A stretch of 64,000 nt of DNA. It comes from Tipula vernalis. Lineage: Eukaryota; Arthropoda; Insecta; Diptera; Tipulidae. The stretch lies in contig OY282560.1 of the NCBI GenBank assembly GCA_958295665.1, positions 192,636,061 through 192,700,060 of the forward strand, in the 5' to 3' direction. Below the pieces are notes generated by a model. The model saw nothing but the letters and a program-made list of their open reading frames with translations. It did not search any database and was not told the origin of the DNA. Below, one piece after another: positions 12,274 through 21,818 of the stretch (positions are counted from its first letter, which is position 1; each line of letters opens with the position of its first letter). Both the position numbers and the translations under genes were made by a program.

Positions 12274-14608
12274 CCCTTAAACACTGTTGGGGTCCTATAC
12301 GACCCCGAGGGGAGTTTTAACATATTATTAATTGACAAACCAATCTTGACTTTTATTATTTTATATGATGCTATACATAATTGAGTATAACGGTTAATAA
12401 TTACTGATATTATCTATACATCGCCATACTATTACACTAGGAACGTTTGGGGTCTTATAAGACTCCAGACTAAATGTTGGTTATACACTTTCTTTTCATG
12501 AATTTTTTTCTGGTGAAATAGTAAAAACTACAGTTTACGAAATTCAACGACATATGTACGTAACACGAAAAAATTACGTATATTTCATACGTTACATTAG
12601 CAAATTACGAATAGTTTTGATTTCTGTAATTCAGTACATTGTGTGATTTTGATAAGACATAACATTTTTCTGTGTTACTTACAAAAGTGTTTGATTTTTA
12701 TTAGTGTTATTACTGTTTTATTATTATTATTATAATAATATTGTTGTTATTTTGTTGGTAAGAAAAAATAAAACAAAAGTTTACTGTTACTAACAAATAT
12801 TCATAAGTTACCGTTGTGCTGATTGTCAGTTTTGAGCTATGGAGTTTGAAATCAAAACTGATTTTGAAGAAGATATTTCCGAAAGTGAGGATGATTTTGA
12901 ATTGGTTATACGAGAAACTTCGTTTGATCGCAGTGAAGAGGAAGACAACGACGAAGAAATTACTAATCAGAATTAAACTTAAAATGTAATCAATTTAGCT
13001 TATAAGAATAATGATATTGTATGGAGTACTTCGACATCAAATATAATAAAAAATGTACCAGGACCGACTTCAGTTTATTTCCCGCCTCATATTGAAAAAA
13101 TTATTATAGATATGACAAACAAGGAGGTTGCTCAAATTTATGGTGAAAAATGGATAAACATTGATTATGTGGACCTACATGGTTATATAGGACTCATGAT
13201 TTTACCTGGAGTATATCGCTCAAAGCTTGAATCTCTACTAAAATTATGGGATGATAAATTAGGAAGGCCTATATTTCGCGCTACTATCTCGTTGGAATAA
13301 TTTAAGCAGTTATCACGAGTTATACGCTTCGATGACAATGATACAAGGCAAAGTAGAGAAACTTATTATAAACTCGCTCCAATACGCGATATATGGAATC
13401 TATGGGTTTAGATTTTGCCTAATCCAGGGTCTCTATAATCCTGGGTCTAATGTAACAGTAGATGAGCAATAATTACCATTGAGAGGAAGGTGTCCCTTCG
13501 GTCAATGTATTCCAACCAAGCCAGCGAGATATGGAATAAAAACATGGGTCGTTTGTGATAGTAAATCGTCTTCTGCCTGGAACATGCAAGTCTACACAGG
13601 AAAAATTGGAGACAAACCGGAAAAGAATCAAGGTTGCCGAGTTGTCCTTGATCTAACTTTCGCTTTGAGAGGTCAAAATGTAACCTGCCATAATTTTTTT
13701 ACCAGTTACAATTTAGGGCCGATGTTACTAAAAAGAAATTTTACGATGTTGGGCATTATAGACAGGTGAAAAAGGTTCCAGTTCGTACCTCTAGATTTGC
13801 GTTTTCTAATAATACAACAATTTTGTCTTATGTTCCTAAAAAATATAAAAATGTGTTGTTAATAAGCACTCTACATAAAACCGATGATATAAGCAATAGA
13901 GCAGATAAAAAACCACTTATGATTCTTGATTATAATAAAACTAAGGGAGCTGTTGATACATTAGACCAGATGGTCGCATCGTATTCGTGCAAAAGAAGAA
14001 CAGCTCGATGGCCTGTCGTGATATTTTCAAACATTGTTAACGTTTCAGCGTATAATTCATTCGTAATTTGGTGTGAAATTTTCCCGAATTATCATAAAAA
14101 TAAGACCCACAAAAGACGAATTATCTTAGAGGAATTGGGTCTAAACCTTATAGAACCGCTAATACGTAGAAGAGAAACATAACCACGACGGTCCTTCGGC
14201 AAAAAACATTGTTTCAGAGTATCAAACTGATACTGCGAGTTCAGAGACTGAAAGTCAACCATCTACTTCTTCGGCTGGTAGATCTAATCAGGCAAAGTGT
14301 GGACGGTGCAATATCTGTTCAAGAAAATCGGACACTAAATATCATATTCGATGTGAGAAATGCAATAATTTTGCTTGTAAGCAGCATTTAAAATATTTTT
14401 GTACTAAATGTTCAACATACTCGTAGGTCTTACATACAATATGTAACATATATTTTTGCGTAATTATTAAATAAATTGAATTTTAGAAATTAAATTATTT
14501 TTTTTTATTAACAGGAAATTAATATCTACGTTTATTTAAAAATGTAATGGGGCCCTATGCGACCCCAAACATATTTAGTGTAAGGTAAATGTTAACATCA
14601 CCAAATGG
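12274..14608 (+). mobile_element. piggyBac-type transposon
   Basis: 2335-bp element between two TTAA sites (12270-12273 and 14609-14612), the signature target of piggyBac. The left end starts cccttaaacac; the right end in reverse complement starts ccatttgg and carries a related 'cttacactaaatatgtttgg' block further in. Both ends contain a hyphenated palindrome of the form ggggtc-(c)tat-gacccc at about 12289 and 14550. Confidence 0.9.
12839..14426 (+). pseudogene. piggyBac transposase, broken
   Basis: ATG at 12839 opens an acidic N-terminus ('SEDDFELVIRE') that hits a stop at about 12974. Further frames give 'WINIDYVDLHGYIGLMILPG' (about 13153), 'GRCPFGQCIPTKPARYGIK' (about 13484) and 'NMQVYTG' (about 13580), all typical of the piggyBac DDE domain. 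The first catalytic Asp survives in 'VDEQ', followed directly by a stop. The second sits in a motif usually read CDNFFTS; here it reads CHNFFTS (about 13685), Asp to His. The third is in 'DYNKTKGAVDTLDQM' (about 13927). A C-terminal Cys/His-rich finger ('CGRCNIC', 'CEKCNNFAC') ends at the TAG at 14424-14426. Several stops, a frameshift and the lost Asp make it dead. Confidence 0.88.
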
Positions 14609-14864
14609 TTAAATAGCATAGTTTTACAAGATTAATGGATTAGTCAAGCTACAACCAGATAAATATTCTGCCGTCCTAGAATCAAACGCGGTGTCTACTG
14701 GTGACATGAAATTGAGAAATTAGCCTTTAAAATTTTGGTAAGAGCCCTTTGTAAATTGGAATGTTTGCTATCTAATAAAGGTGATCTTTTAGGTAAATTA
14801 GGTAAAGGTAAGCCTTCTAATATTCTAAAAAATACAAATAAAATAAAATCAATTAACAATTTCA

Positions 14865-15114
14865 TTGGTTAGAATCATGCCATGTGGAAAATCTTTGTCA
14901 GCTGAAGAAAAGGGAAAAATCGCTGCATATTTTGATTCTGGATATTCTATGAACAATATCGCGACAAAAACCAATAGGCCATTTACGATATATGAAATTA
15001 CATCATTTTGGGTGAAAATTATAACGCACAAAGATGATCTGGAAGGAAATCCTTCCATAAGCTTCCGAATGAAACGAGAAATTTCAAAGAAAGCAACGAT
15101 TTGCAAAATGACAT
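14865..15114 (+). pseudogene. Tc1-like transposase, N-terminal fragment
   Basis: Open from 14865; the likely true start is the second Met, 'MPCGKSLSAEEKGKI' (14877). This is the N-terminal helix-turn-helix of Tc1-like transposases: 'LSAEEKGKI', a short helix, then 'MNNIATKTNRP'. Similarity fades after 'REISKKATI' (about 15100), at the junction with the BEL/Pao 3' end. There is no DDE catalytic domain. The fragment is only about 80 residues against roughly 340 for the family. Confidence 0.65.
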
Positions 15115-15164
15115 CGATTAAAATAAAGAACGTTTTATATTTCTCTTTTCAAATTGAAGTAATG

Positions 15165-17680
15165 TACATCTCGAACATTGCGGCCGCTTTGAAAGTCGCC
15201 AGATTTAAATTCACTGGCAAACGACAAAGCTTGGTTATCGGCCTGCGGCCCCCTTGATGTGTTTTGATTTCCGTAACACGAACTCGTTCATCTGATCAGG
15301 AAAATACTTGATTTAACCTTTCCTATTTTCCATTGGTTTACTAGCGGATTTTCTTCCTTGACAAGCACCACATCGTTAACTTATAAGTCGTCCTTGGGTT
15401 GACTCCATTTCCTGCGAGCTTGTATCGACGTTAGGTATTCTTGATGCGATCACTTCCAGAATAATTGAGTAATTTTTTGTAAGGCACTCCAGTGATCTAA
15501 GCGATTAAACGGTACCTCTGTGATGTCGGGCTGTGGGATGGCTGTAATCAGGTGACTAATCAAAAAATGTGCTGGTGTCAGAGGATCGCATTCATCGACG
15601 GCCAGCACCCATAACGACCTTGAGTTTAACAGTCCTTCAATTTGCACCAACAATGTGTACAGCTCTTCCTATGTGAGTATTTGCTTCCCGATTACTCTCT
15701 CTATATGTGTTTTGGCTGATTTGACGCTCGCTTCCCAAATTCCACCAAAATGTGGTGCATGTGGTGGTATGAAGTGCCAGGTTACCTGATAACCTTTTAA
15801 CATGGAATGAGAAATAAGTTCTAAATTATTTTTAATAAAAAGGTTTAATTCCTTCAATTTAGCGCTTGCGCCTCGGAAATTGCTACCATTATCCGAGAAT
15901 ATGTCGGTGCTGACTCCTCTTCTGGCAAAAAAACGATTTAACGCACCCAAAAATGATTGAGTTGTTAAGTCACTTACGACTTCTAAGTGAACGGCTTTCA
16001 TACTTTAGCAAACTATCAGACATACATATGATTTTTGAAATCTTTGGCCTCTCCCGCGTCTCAGGTATGTCTTTGTCGGATCCGCAAAATCAAGACCTAT
16101 TTTAAGGAATGGTCGTATTAGTTGCACTCTTTCTCTAGGTAAACTACCCATTATTTGGCTTTCGGTCTTCGGTCTTTGCTTAATACAATATACACATGTT
16201 CGAATTGTTGATTTAATGAGATCTCTTGCTCTGACAATCCAATACTTTATCGTAGCTGGAGTAAGTTTTTATTAAACTTTCTAATAAGGGTGTAGATGTG
16301 CCTGCACAGACGGATAACATTACTTGTAGATTTTCTCTTCGCTCCAATTCACACCTAGGTTCTGCTTTCGAAAATTTTGGCCAATATTCTGTTTCTAAAT
16401 TCAGGAACTCTGGCCCATTCTATCAGAGCGGATGTTTTTTTCGTTCCGTCGGACTTAAACCTCTTGTTGCACAATCTGCTGGATTCAGCTTCGTGGAAAT
16501 ATGCTGCCATTTGCACCTCTGCAGTACGTCTAAAATCTCACTTGTTCGATTTGCCAAGTAGGGTTTCCATTTACGTGGCGGCTCTGAGAGCCAATCGAGA
16601 ACGATGGTGGAGTTAGTCCATCCGAACAATTGGTAATTCTTGTATATTTAACAACTGCTGTAAGTGAGATATCAATCTGGTTAACAACAATGCACCATTT
16701 AATTCTAAGCGAGGTAGTGATACATTTATGATGGGTGCCACCTTTGTTTTTGAGGCTATCAAATTAGTCACGTACCTGCCATTGTGACGCGTGCGAAGAT
16801 ATACGGTAGCTGCAAATGCAACCTTACTGGAGTCACAAAATCGTGATATTAGCTATATCGTGTCGGAAAAGATCTTCACATATCTGATGCTCCGGTATTA
16901 ACGCAGGAGGACTAAACACCTCTTCAGATTCCCAAAATCTTTTCAATGATTTATCTAAGCTACTCGTATTATCGTCAATTAAGGGGTATGGTAGTAACTG
17001 GACCCTTCTAAATGTGGCGTGTTACCCGTCAATATTCATCCGAAGTATGTATTGTGGGCGTAAATCTGGCTATTGGAATCTCGTAATTGTTCGAGTTTAA
17101 GGATATCGAAGAACTTGTCGGCTCCGATAAGCAAATCAATTTTGGATGCTGACTTTAATCATAAATCAGCGAATGACAATGATGTAAGAGATTTGCATTT
17201 TAACCACTCGACTGACTGTATTGGATTAACCTTTGTAATGGATGATACAACGTCAAACTGGACTGCATATGTGGTGATATTGTTACGGTAACTATTCCAC
17301 TCGTAGTGCCAAGCTTCTGATTGGCGAGACCTTGAATGCAAACTCTTCCATTTGTACGTTCAAGTCCCAGTTGTTGGACGAATGCTTCGGTGATCATTGA
17401 AGTTTGTGAATCGGAATCGAGTAATACTCGACTTAACTTATATTGACCGATTCTTTTCTGTACTTTTACTGTCGCGGTTGGTAATATGTCTGAATGACTC
17501 TGATAATTCGAATGAAGAGATTGTTGGGAGAATGCCGGAGCTGGATTAATTCTGCCGAGAACTTTATATGATGTTGATTGAGTAATGTTAATCTGATCTT
17601 CGTTAGGTGAACACTTGACGTTGCTGGCTAGGTGTAACAATGAAATATGATTTTTCTTACAGTAATGGCATCTTCCCTTG
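15165..17680 (-). pseudogene. BEL/Pao pol: protease, RNase H, integrase (RT deleted)
   Basis: Minus strand, in order: 'GRCHYCKKNHISLLHL' zinc knuckle (17680-17630); aspartic protease with 'LLDSDSQTSM' (about 17425), where the family usually has D-S/T-G, so the Gly is replaced by Asp; the protease end 'KIDLLIGADKFF' (about 17140); 'SLKRFWESEEV' (about 16945). The sequence then jumps to RNase H 'SKVAFAATVYLR' (about 16840), with 'VSLPRLELNGALLL' (about 16710). The connection region follows with 'TSEILDVLQRCKWQHI' (about 16540) and 'NPADCATRGL'. Integrase shows 'VHLEVVSDLTT' (about 15990), 'FSDNGSNFRGA' (about 15900) and 'GGIWEASVKS' (about 15740), so its D, D and E are visible. Several stops and at least two deletions. 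Confidence 0.82.
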
Positions 17681-17823
17681 AACGGGGGCGAGTAGCAGGG
17701 ACAGCAGAATCGCAACGATTTCAACAACAACGTCAAGCAACACTAGCTACAGTTAGTACAAATTTGGGTGACCGCATGGGAACATGATGATGTAAACGAA
17801 ATCTCCCCCCCTCACAACCGCCG

Positions 17824-18132
17824 ATGGAAAAAATGGTGGAGGGAATAATAATAGTTGTTTACAGCTTTTCAGAAAAAGAGTTTGCGGCGGCACTTGCAGA
17901 GTCTATCCTCACTAACATTCCTTTCCCATCCCACGATGTTGTTATATGTAAAAAAGGGTGTACGATGGTTGCCTGGCCAGGGGCGGATATCACAACCAAT
18001 TATGTGGTTGTCGATGTGGCGCCTTCCTTTACGGGGTTTTGGCTTCATGAAGAATGGAGACGTTCCGTCTCATATCTAAATAATAACTACCAGAGTTCCG
18101 CCTCAGTAGTTCCTACGAGTTCCGTCTCGTAA
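17824..18132 (+). CDS. Unrecognised open frame leading into Ser-rich repeats
   Basis: 102 codons from ATG 17827-17829 or its upstream in-frame position at 17824. The first about 75 residues have mixed composition, including 'HDVVICKKGCTMVAWPGAD' and 'VAPSFTGFWLHEEWRR'. The last part enters the repeat 'SSASVVPTSSVS' and stops at 18130. The same Ser-rich wording continues in frame past the stop to about 18300, so the stop may be a decay mutation. A second frame is also open over 17855-18079, which weakens the call. I do not recognise the family. It may be the 5' part of a single Ser/Thr-rich protein extending to about 19065. Confidence 0.3.
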   Translation: MEKMVEGIIIVVYSFSEKEFAAALAESILTNIPFPSHDVVICKKGCTMVAWPGADITTNYVVVDVAPSFTGFWLHEEWRRSVSYLNNNYQSSASVVPTSSVS

Positions 18133-18680
18133 CTTTATAATAACTGCCAGAGTTCCGCCTCGGTAGTTCCTACGAGTACCATTTCGTACAATTACAATAA
18201 CTGCCAGAGTTCCACCTCGGTATTTCCTGCGAGTTCCGCCTCGAACTCTTATAATAGCTGTCTGAGTTACCTCAGATATCAAAATAAATCCTCTGAGTAT
18301 CACCCCAGTTATCAAAGCTCTGAGTTCTGCCTCAGATACTAAAATAAAAGAATCGAGTTTCGCCTCGATCAAAAATCCAAGAAAGAATGTAACCTCGAAT
18401 AGTATTAAGCAACAATCCAATATAACGAACCCTGTTTCGATCATTTAGCCGAGTTCCGTCTCGAGCATTAGTTATTTAAGCAAATCGAGCATTGTCTCAA
18501 ATAATCAAAAAGTAGTTAATCCAACAAATTCAATCTTGAGTAATTCAATATCAAGGAACATTAAAAATAATAGAAATGATCCTCTGAGTTCCGTATCAGA
18601 CACCAAAATAAATCCCTTGAGTTCCGCTTCAGACATTAAAATAAATCAATCGGGTTCCGAATCGAACAATATTATTAAAC
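18060..18680 (+). repeat. Serial array of short hairpins with a constant loop
   Basis: About 15-18 occurrences of gag-ttccg(c/t)-ctc, spaced roughly 25-50 bp. The loop ttccgc is nearly constant while the stems differ and stay paired: tacgag/ctcgta (18111), cgag/ctcg (18231 and 18449), ctgag/ctcag (18319), tcgag/ctcga (18355), ttgag/ttcag (18616). Around 18088 and 18148 the stem extends to about ten pairs with a small bulge. In the plus frame the units translate as Ser-rich 'SSAS' and 'SSVS' words. Confidence 0.7.
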
Positions 18681-19065
18681 CAAAACATACTCCACCCTAA
18701 TACCAGATTCTCAACTATTAATTAATGAACACTCAAGAAACTCAAATTCCGCTACAATACCAGCCCGCAAACCTAGTAAACTTACTACTACAATGCCATC
18801 ACATATAATAACAGAAAACAATAAAATTTCAACCACAACTCAGACAACCCCGGCAACACGAGACACCAATTTTCTTTTTAGCTTAGAACACAGACAAGAC
18901 CAGTTATCGGGCATTAATACACTAGAAAATCTGTTGTATCCGATTAAACACACAGAAAGCACATCAACTAATTCAAAGAGTCCGTATTACCATTATCAAA
19001 ACAATATTCCTAACAACAAAACCAGAAAAAAAAAGTCAAACCACAATTCATCCATAATTTTAACC
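18593..19065 (+). pseudogene. Ser/Thr/Asn-rich open stretch, unassigned
   Basis: Continues the Ser-rich repeats ('NPLSSASDIKINQSGSESNN'), has a stop near 18700, then is open through 'NSATIPARKPSKLTTTMPSH' (about 18748) to 'KKKSNHNSSIILT' and a stop at 19066-19068. Low-complexity composition, no membrane segment, no known domain. Its position after the hairpin array and its similar composition suggest one original gag- or ORF1-like protein, but this is inference. Confidence 0.3.
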
Positions 19066-19291
19066 TAAAATCAAATAAATCCATTACTTCAACCCAGTTC
19101 CTGGAAATTCTTTATCGGATAACATTCGAGTTAATCACCTCAATCTTACCTCAAGTCAGCAACAAAGCAGAGCTTCCATTCTTGTTCACCTATCTATGTC
19201 ATTAATGTACTGTCTCAACACAAACAAAAAAAAAAAAATCGTTTAAAAACATTGTTTCCTACTAACACCTTAGTCGATATATTTCTAGAAA

Positions 19292-19552
19292 ATGCGTAAA
19301 CAAAACAACGGCGTGTTCGGAAAAAAGAAGAGAATACCGAAATCGGTAAGAGCCGATACCGCAGTATTCGGGACGATAGGGAAAAATGACCCCATCTGGG
19401 AGATTTTAGAAGCAATAAAGTAACCATACCAAGAACCAGAATGGTCAAAGGAGAAGGTGGAGGATTGCTTCCAGAGACAGCGAGAGATCCTAGAGATGAT
19501 CGCGGAAATGAAGGCAGCCGAGGCAAGGCAGGACATAGCCAATTTTAATTAG
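19292..19552 (+). pseudogene. Basic/coiled-coil-like open frame with one internal stop
   Basis: ATG at 19292; 43 codons with a basic patch ('FGKKKRIPKSVR') and 'KNDPIWEILEAIK', a TAA at 19421, then 42 more codons in the same frame rich in Glu/Lys/Arg ('KVEDCFQRQREILEMIAEMK') that could form a coiled coil, ending with TAG at 19550. It is preceded by a block near 19135-19195 that recurs imperfectly near 19735-19795, ahead of the next open frame. No family recognised. Confidence 0.35.
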
Positions 19553-19856
19553 AGAAAAAAAAAAAAAAATTTTAAAAGAATCATTTGTCAATCAACCAAC
19601 AGAGCCTAATCTCAATCGAGATGGGTGAATCTCGAGTTAATCTCGAGATGAATAATTCTGTATAAAAAAAAAAAAATTTAAAATTTATTGTCTAGTAGTT
19701 TTTCACCTCAATTCATGCGCATGTTTACATAATCAATCATTCCAATCTTGTCTCAAGTCTATAACGAAGCAGGGTTTCCTTCCTTGTTCACCTATATTAC
19801 CAATGAACCAACAAAACTGAACCAAACGTCCCACACAACATGTTTCACGAAATAGT

Positions 19857-20162
19857 TTGCTTTACCTGAAAGAACGAACAAAAATAGAGAAGCTATCCAC
19901 GGACGTGAAAGAATCAGAACGATCACGAGTCAGTAATAGAACGTACAATGAAATTAGAACTTACAAATTCATTATAGGTGGAATTACCATAGGAATAATA
20001 ATAGCCGGTATAATTCTTTGGGTAAGTAAGCGAAGAAACTCAACAAAAATAGAGATCAAACACGAAATCCCCACAGAAGCCATGGTCAGAATTCCGGGCG
20101 AAGTTATAAACAAAACTAAAAGAAGGGAAAATTCAGAAAATAGAATAGTAAACGTAGAATAG
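19857..20162 (+). CDS. Small frame with one membrane segment, no ATG start
   Basis: The frame is open from about 19820 to the stop at 20160-20162, but its N-terminal part has no ATG at the expected place, so it may be the 3' part of a longer lost gene. One strong hydrophobic stretch, 'FIIGGITIGIIIAGIILWV' (about 19970-20026), is followed at once by a basic stop-transfer 'SKRR' and a hydrophilic tail of about 50 residues. That is the layout of the C-terminal anchor of a type I membrane protein; envelope-like proteins of insect retroelements end this way. The fold alone does not prove that origin. Confidence 0.35.
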   Translation: MLYLKERTKIEKLSTDVKESERSRVSNRTYNEIRTYKFIIGGITIGIIIAGIILWVSKRRNSTKIEIKHEIPTEAMVRIPGEVINKTKRRENSENRIVNVE

Positions 20163-20383
20163 ATAAAACCCTCTTTTTCCCTCATGTCCTATACTAATAA
20201 CAAACGTGAGGAAACAAGAAGATAAATTTGGCATAAACAATATTGAAAATTTTATTAACAAAAACTAGAATAGAATGTCCACATAATTAAAAAACGATAA
20301 TTCGTTTCAAGTTCATTCACATTAGTAGTCTAGGTTAAGGCAATTCCGAAAAGTTTGAAATAGGTCTATGACTTTCGTAAGAG

Positions 20384-20414
<31 letters not shown>

Positions 20415-20542
20415 TGAAAATATTAAAATCATAACGAGATCATATTACAGTCAAAAGTGTAGTGTGGTATTCGCATTTATAATACGGGAGACTTACGTAA
20501 TGCTTGATCGTACATTTGAAATCAATCAAATCAAATCAATCA

Positions 20543-21583
20543 AGTAATGGCATCTTCCCTTGGATATACATACAATTATATGCACCGTGAGTGAAATTGA
20601 CTAAACCAGTTGAATCAACGATTTTCGGTGTTCATTAAATTATCTCTCCTTAAACTTTGGACATTTGTGTAGGAGGAGTGGGTGGTAATCACTTTTACAC
20701 ACTGAACAGGAGATGCAACAGCAGCGCGGCAAAAGTCCTTGTTTATATTTTTAGCCTTCGATTGAGCAGAATCTGATTTTCGTGGGTAGCCTTTCACCGA
20801 ATCCAGAGAGCATCGGCTTTCTTCGCCCATTTATCTCTGGTTTACTCATCCAATTTCTGGGTTTAAAAATACACTAACCAGGGATCTCCAGTTTCAGCTT
20901 CCGGTCCAATTGCCTTCAATCCGCGGATCACTTCGTCAGCTGTGTCCATTATCTTCCGAATTTGTTCTGATGTTGGGTTATTTATGGACGGCATGTCTAC
21001 AAAGTTTTTATGAATGACTGAACGGTGTAACGTTTTCTGTCATACCTGGTTTTGAGTTTATTCAACGCTTTTATGTAGTTGGCGTCCGAAATAGGAAGAT
21101 GTTTCAATAGGTTCGCTGCTTCATTCCTCAAAAATCCCTTTAAATATTGGAACTTCTGGGCTGGATTCAGGTTCGGATTCTCATGAACCGTTGAGGAAAA
21201 CAAATCATAATTTTGGAAGTTTAAACTCTATGTTTGTATTTCGCGCTGGCTCGTCTTGTGTATCATTTAAATCCAGTGACATATTCCCTCCAGTCAAATT
21301 AGCCTTCCGAATCCAGTTTGTTCAAATCCGCGACCGCGACATAATATTTTTCTTCGAAATCATCTTGTTTGCTTTCGTTATCAATATTTAATTCGGTGAT
21401 GGATTGTTCCACTTCGTGAACTTCAGTTAATAATGTTTCTGCTCGTCGTAATCGAACCTTCAATAATTATATATCAAGTTGGGATGCTTCAATTTCACTT
21501 TGAGCTTTGGCATATTTGCATATGTTCGTCATTGATCCCTTTAGGTTGGAACGGCGTTTGCTCAACGCGTCTAATTGAGCCAT
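20543..21583 (-). pseudogene. BEL/Pao gag, broken
   Basis: Minus-strand start 'MAQLDALSKRR' at 21583, with a long charged helical N-terminus ('AEASQLDI'-type heptads, 'HEVEQSITELNI'). A stop and frameshift lead to the DUF1759-like core 'FQYLKGFLRNEAANLLKHLP' (about 21140) and 'RYDRKRYTVQSFIKTL' (about 21000). A first Cys knuckle 'CSVCKSDYHPLLLHKC' sits near 20700. The frame reaches the second knuckle, where the 2.86-kb insertion interrupts it. At least three frame breaks. Confidence 0.75.
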
Positions 21584-21799
21584 TATTCACCATACATTTT
21601 GCACTATTTTAACTTCACTTACACATGGTTATTTTATAAAGCTCCAAGCTATTTACTTAACTATCACAATGGATTGGTTTAATAGATCTTAATGGGCTAC
21701 GTAATATATAAATCACTTACGTTTAAGATTTTTTCTCCATAGTGTTGTTTTAATGTGCAATTCTCTTCAATTAAATGTCTTCAATGGACGTTCTAATAA

Positions 21800-21818
21800 A
21801 ATCCGGCTCGAAGGACCA
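21800..21818 (-). promoter_or_regulatory. Primer-binding site for tRNA-Tyr
   Basis: The plus strand reads aatccggctcgaaggacca, identical to the 3' end of fly tRNA-Tyr including CCA as I remember that tRNA. On the element's (minus) strand this is the complement that starts TGG, directly after an LTR ending in CA. It lies about 215 bp before the gag start and fixes the 5' LTR boundary at 21819. Confidence 0.85.

Larger units (their letters stand above)
17681..20542 (+). mobile_element. 2.86-kb insertion of unknown type inside the BEL/Pao zinc knuckle
   Basis: It is bounded by an exact 20-bp direct repeat of host-element sequence, agtaatggcatcttcccttg at 17661-17680 and 20543-20562. A duplication of that length is usual for non-LTR (target-primed) insertion, not for LTR or most DNA elements. 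The plus-strand right edge is a low-complexity aatcaatcaaatcaa tail (20518-20542), which would be the 3' end. Interior, left to right: an open frame (17824), a serial hairpin/Ser-rich array, a Ser/Thr/Asn-rich frame, a Lys/Arg-rich frame (19292), a frame with one membrane segment (19857-20162), and a 28-nt poly-A at about 20387. No reverse transcriptase, integrase or transposase is visible, and I recognise no known family. Confidence 0.65.
15125..21818 (-). mobile_element. BEL/Pao LTR retrotransposon, internally deleted and interrupted
   Basis: Read on the minus strand: tRNA-Tyr primer site (21800-21818), gag (21583 to about 20543), a foreign insertion (17681-20542), zinc knuckle and protease (17680 to about 17040), then RNase H and integrase, ending near 15165. 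The core reverse transcriptase is missing, so at least about 1 kb is deleted. The 3' LTR is not recognisable; the element stops at the Tc1-like fragment near 15125. Confidence 0.82.

Noticed and set aside
18103..18444. 113-codon minus-strand frame with 'GTRRNYRGGT' repeats
   Set aside because: The hairpin array is palindromic, so both strands stay open; the Ser-rich plus-strand reading fits the flanking frames better, though not decisively.
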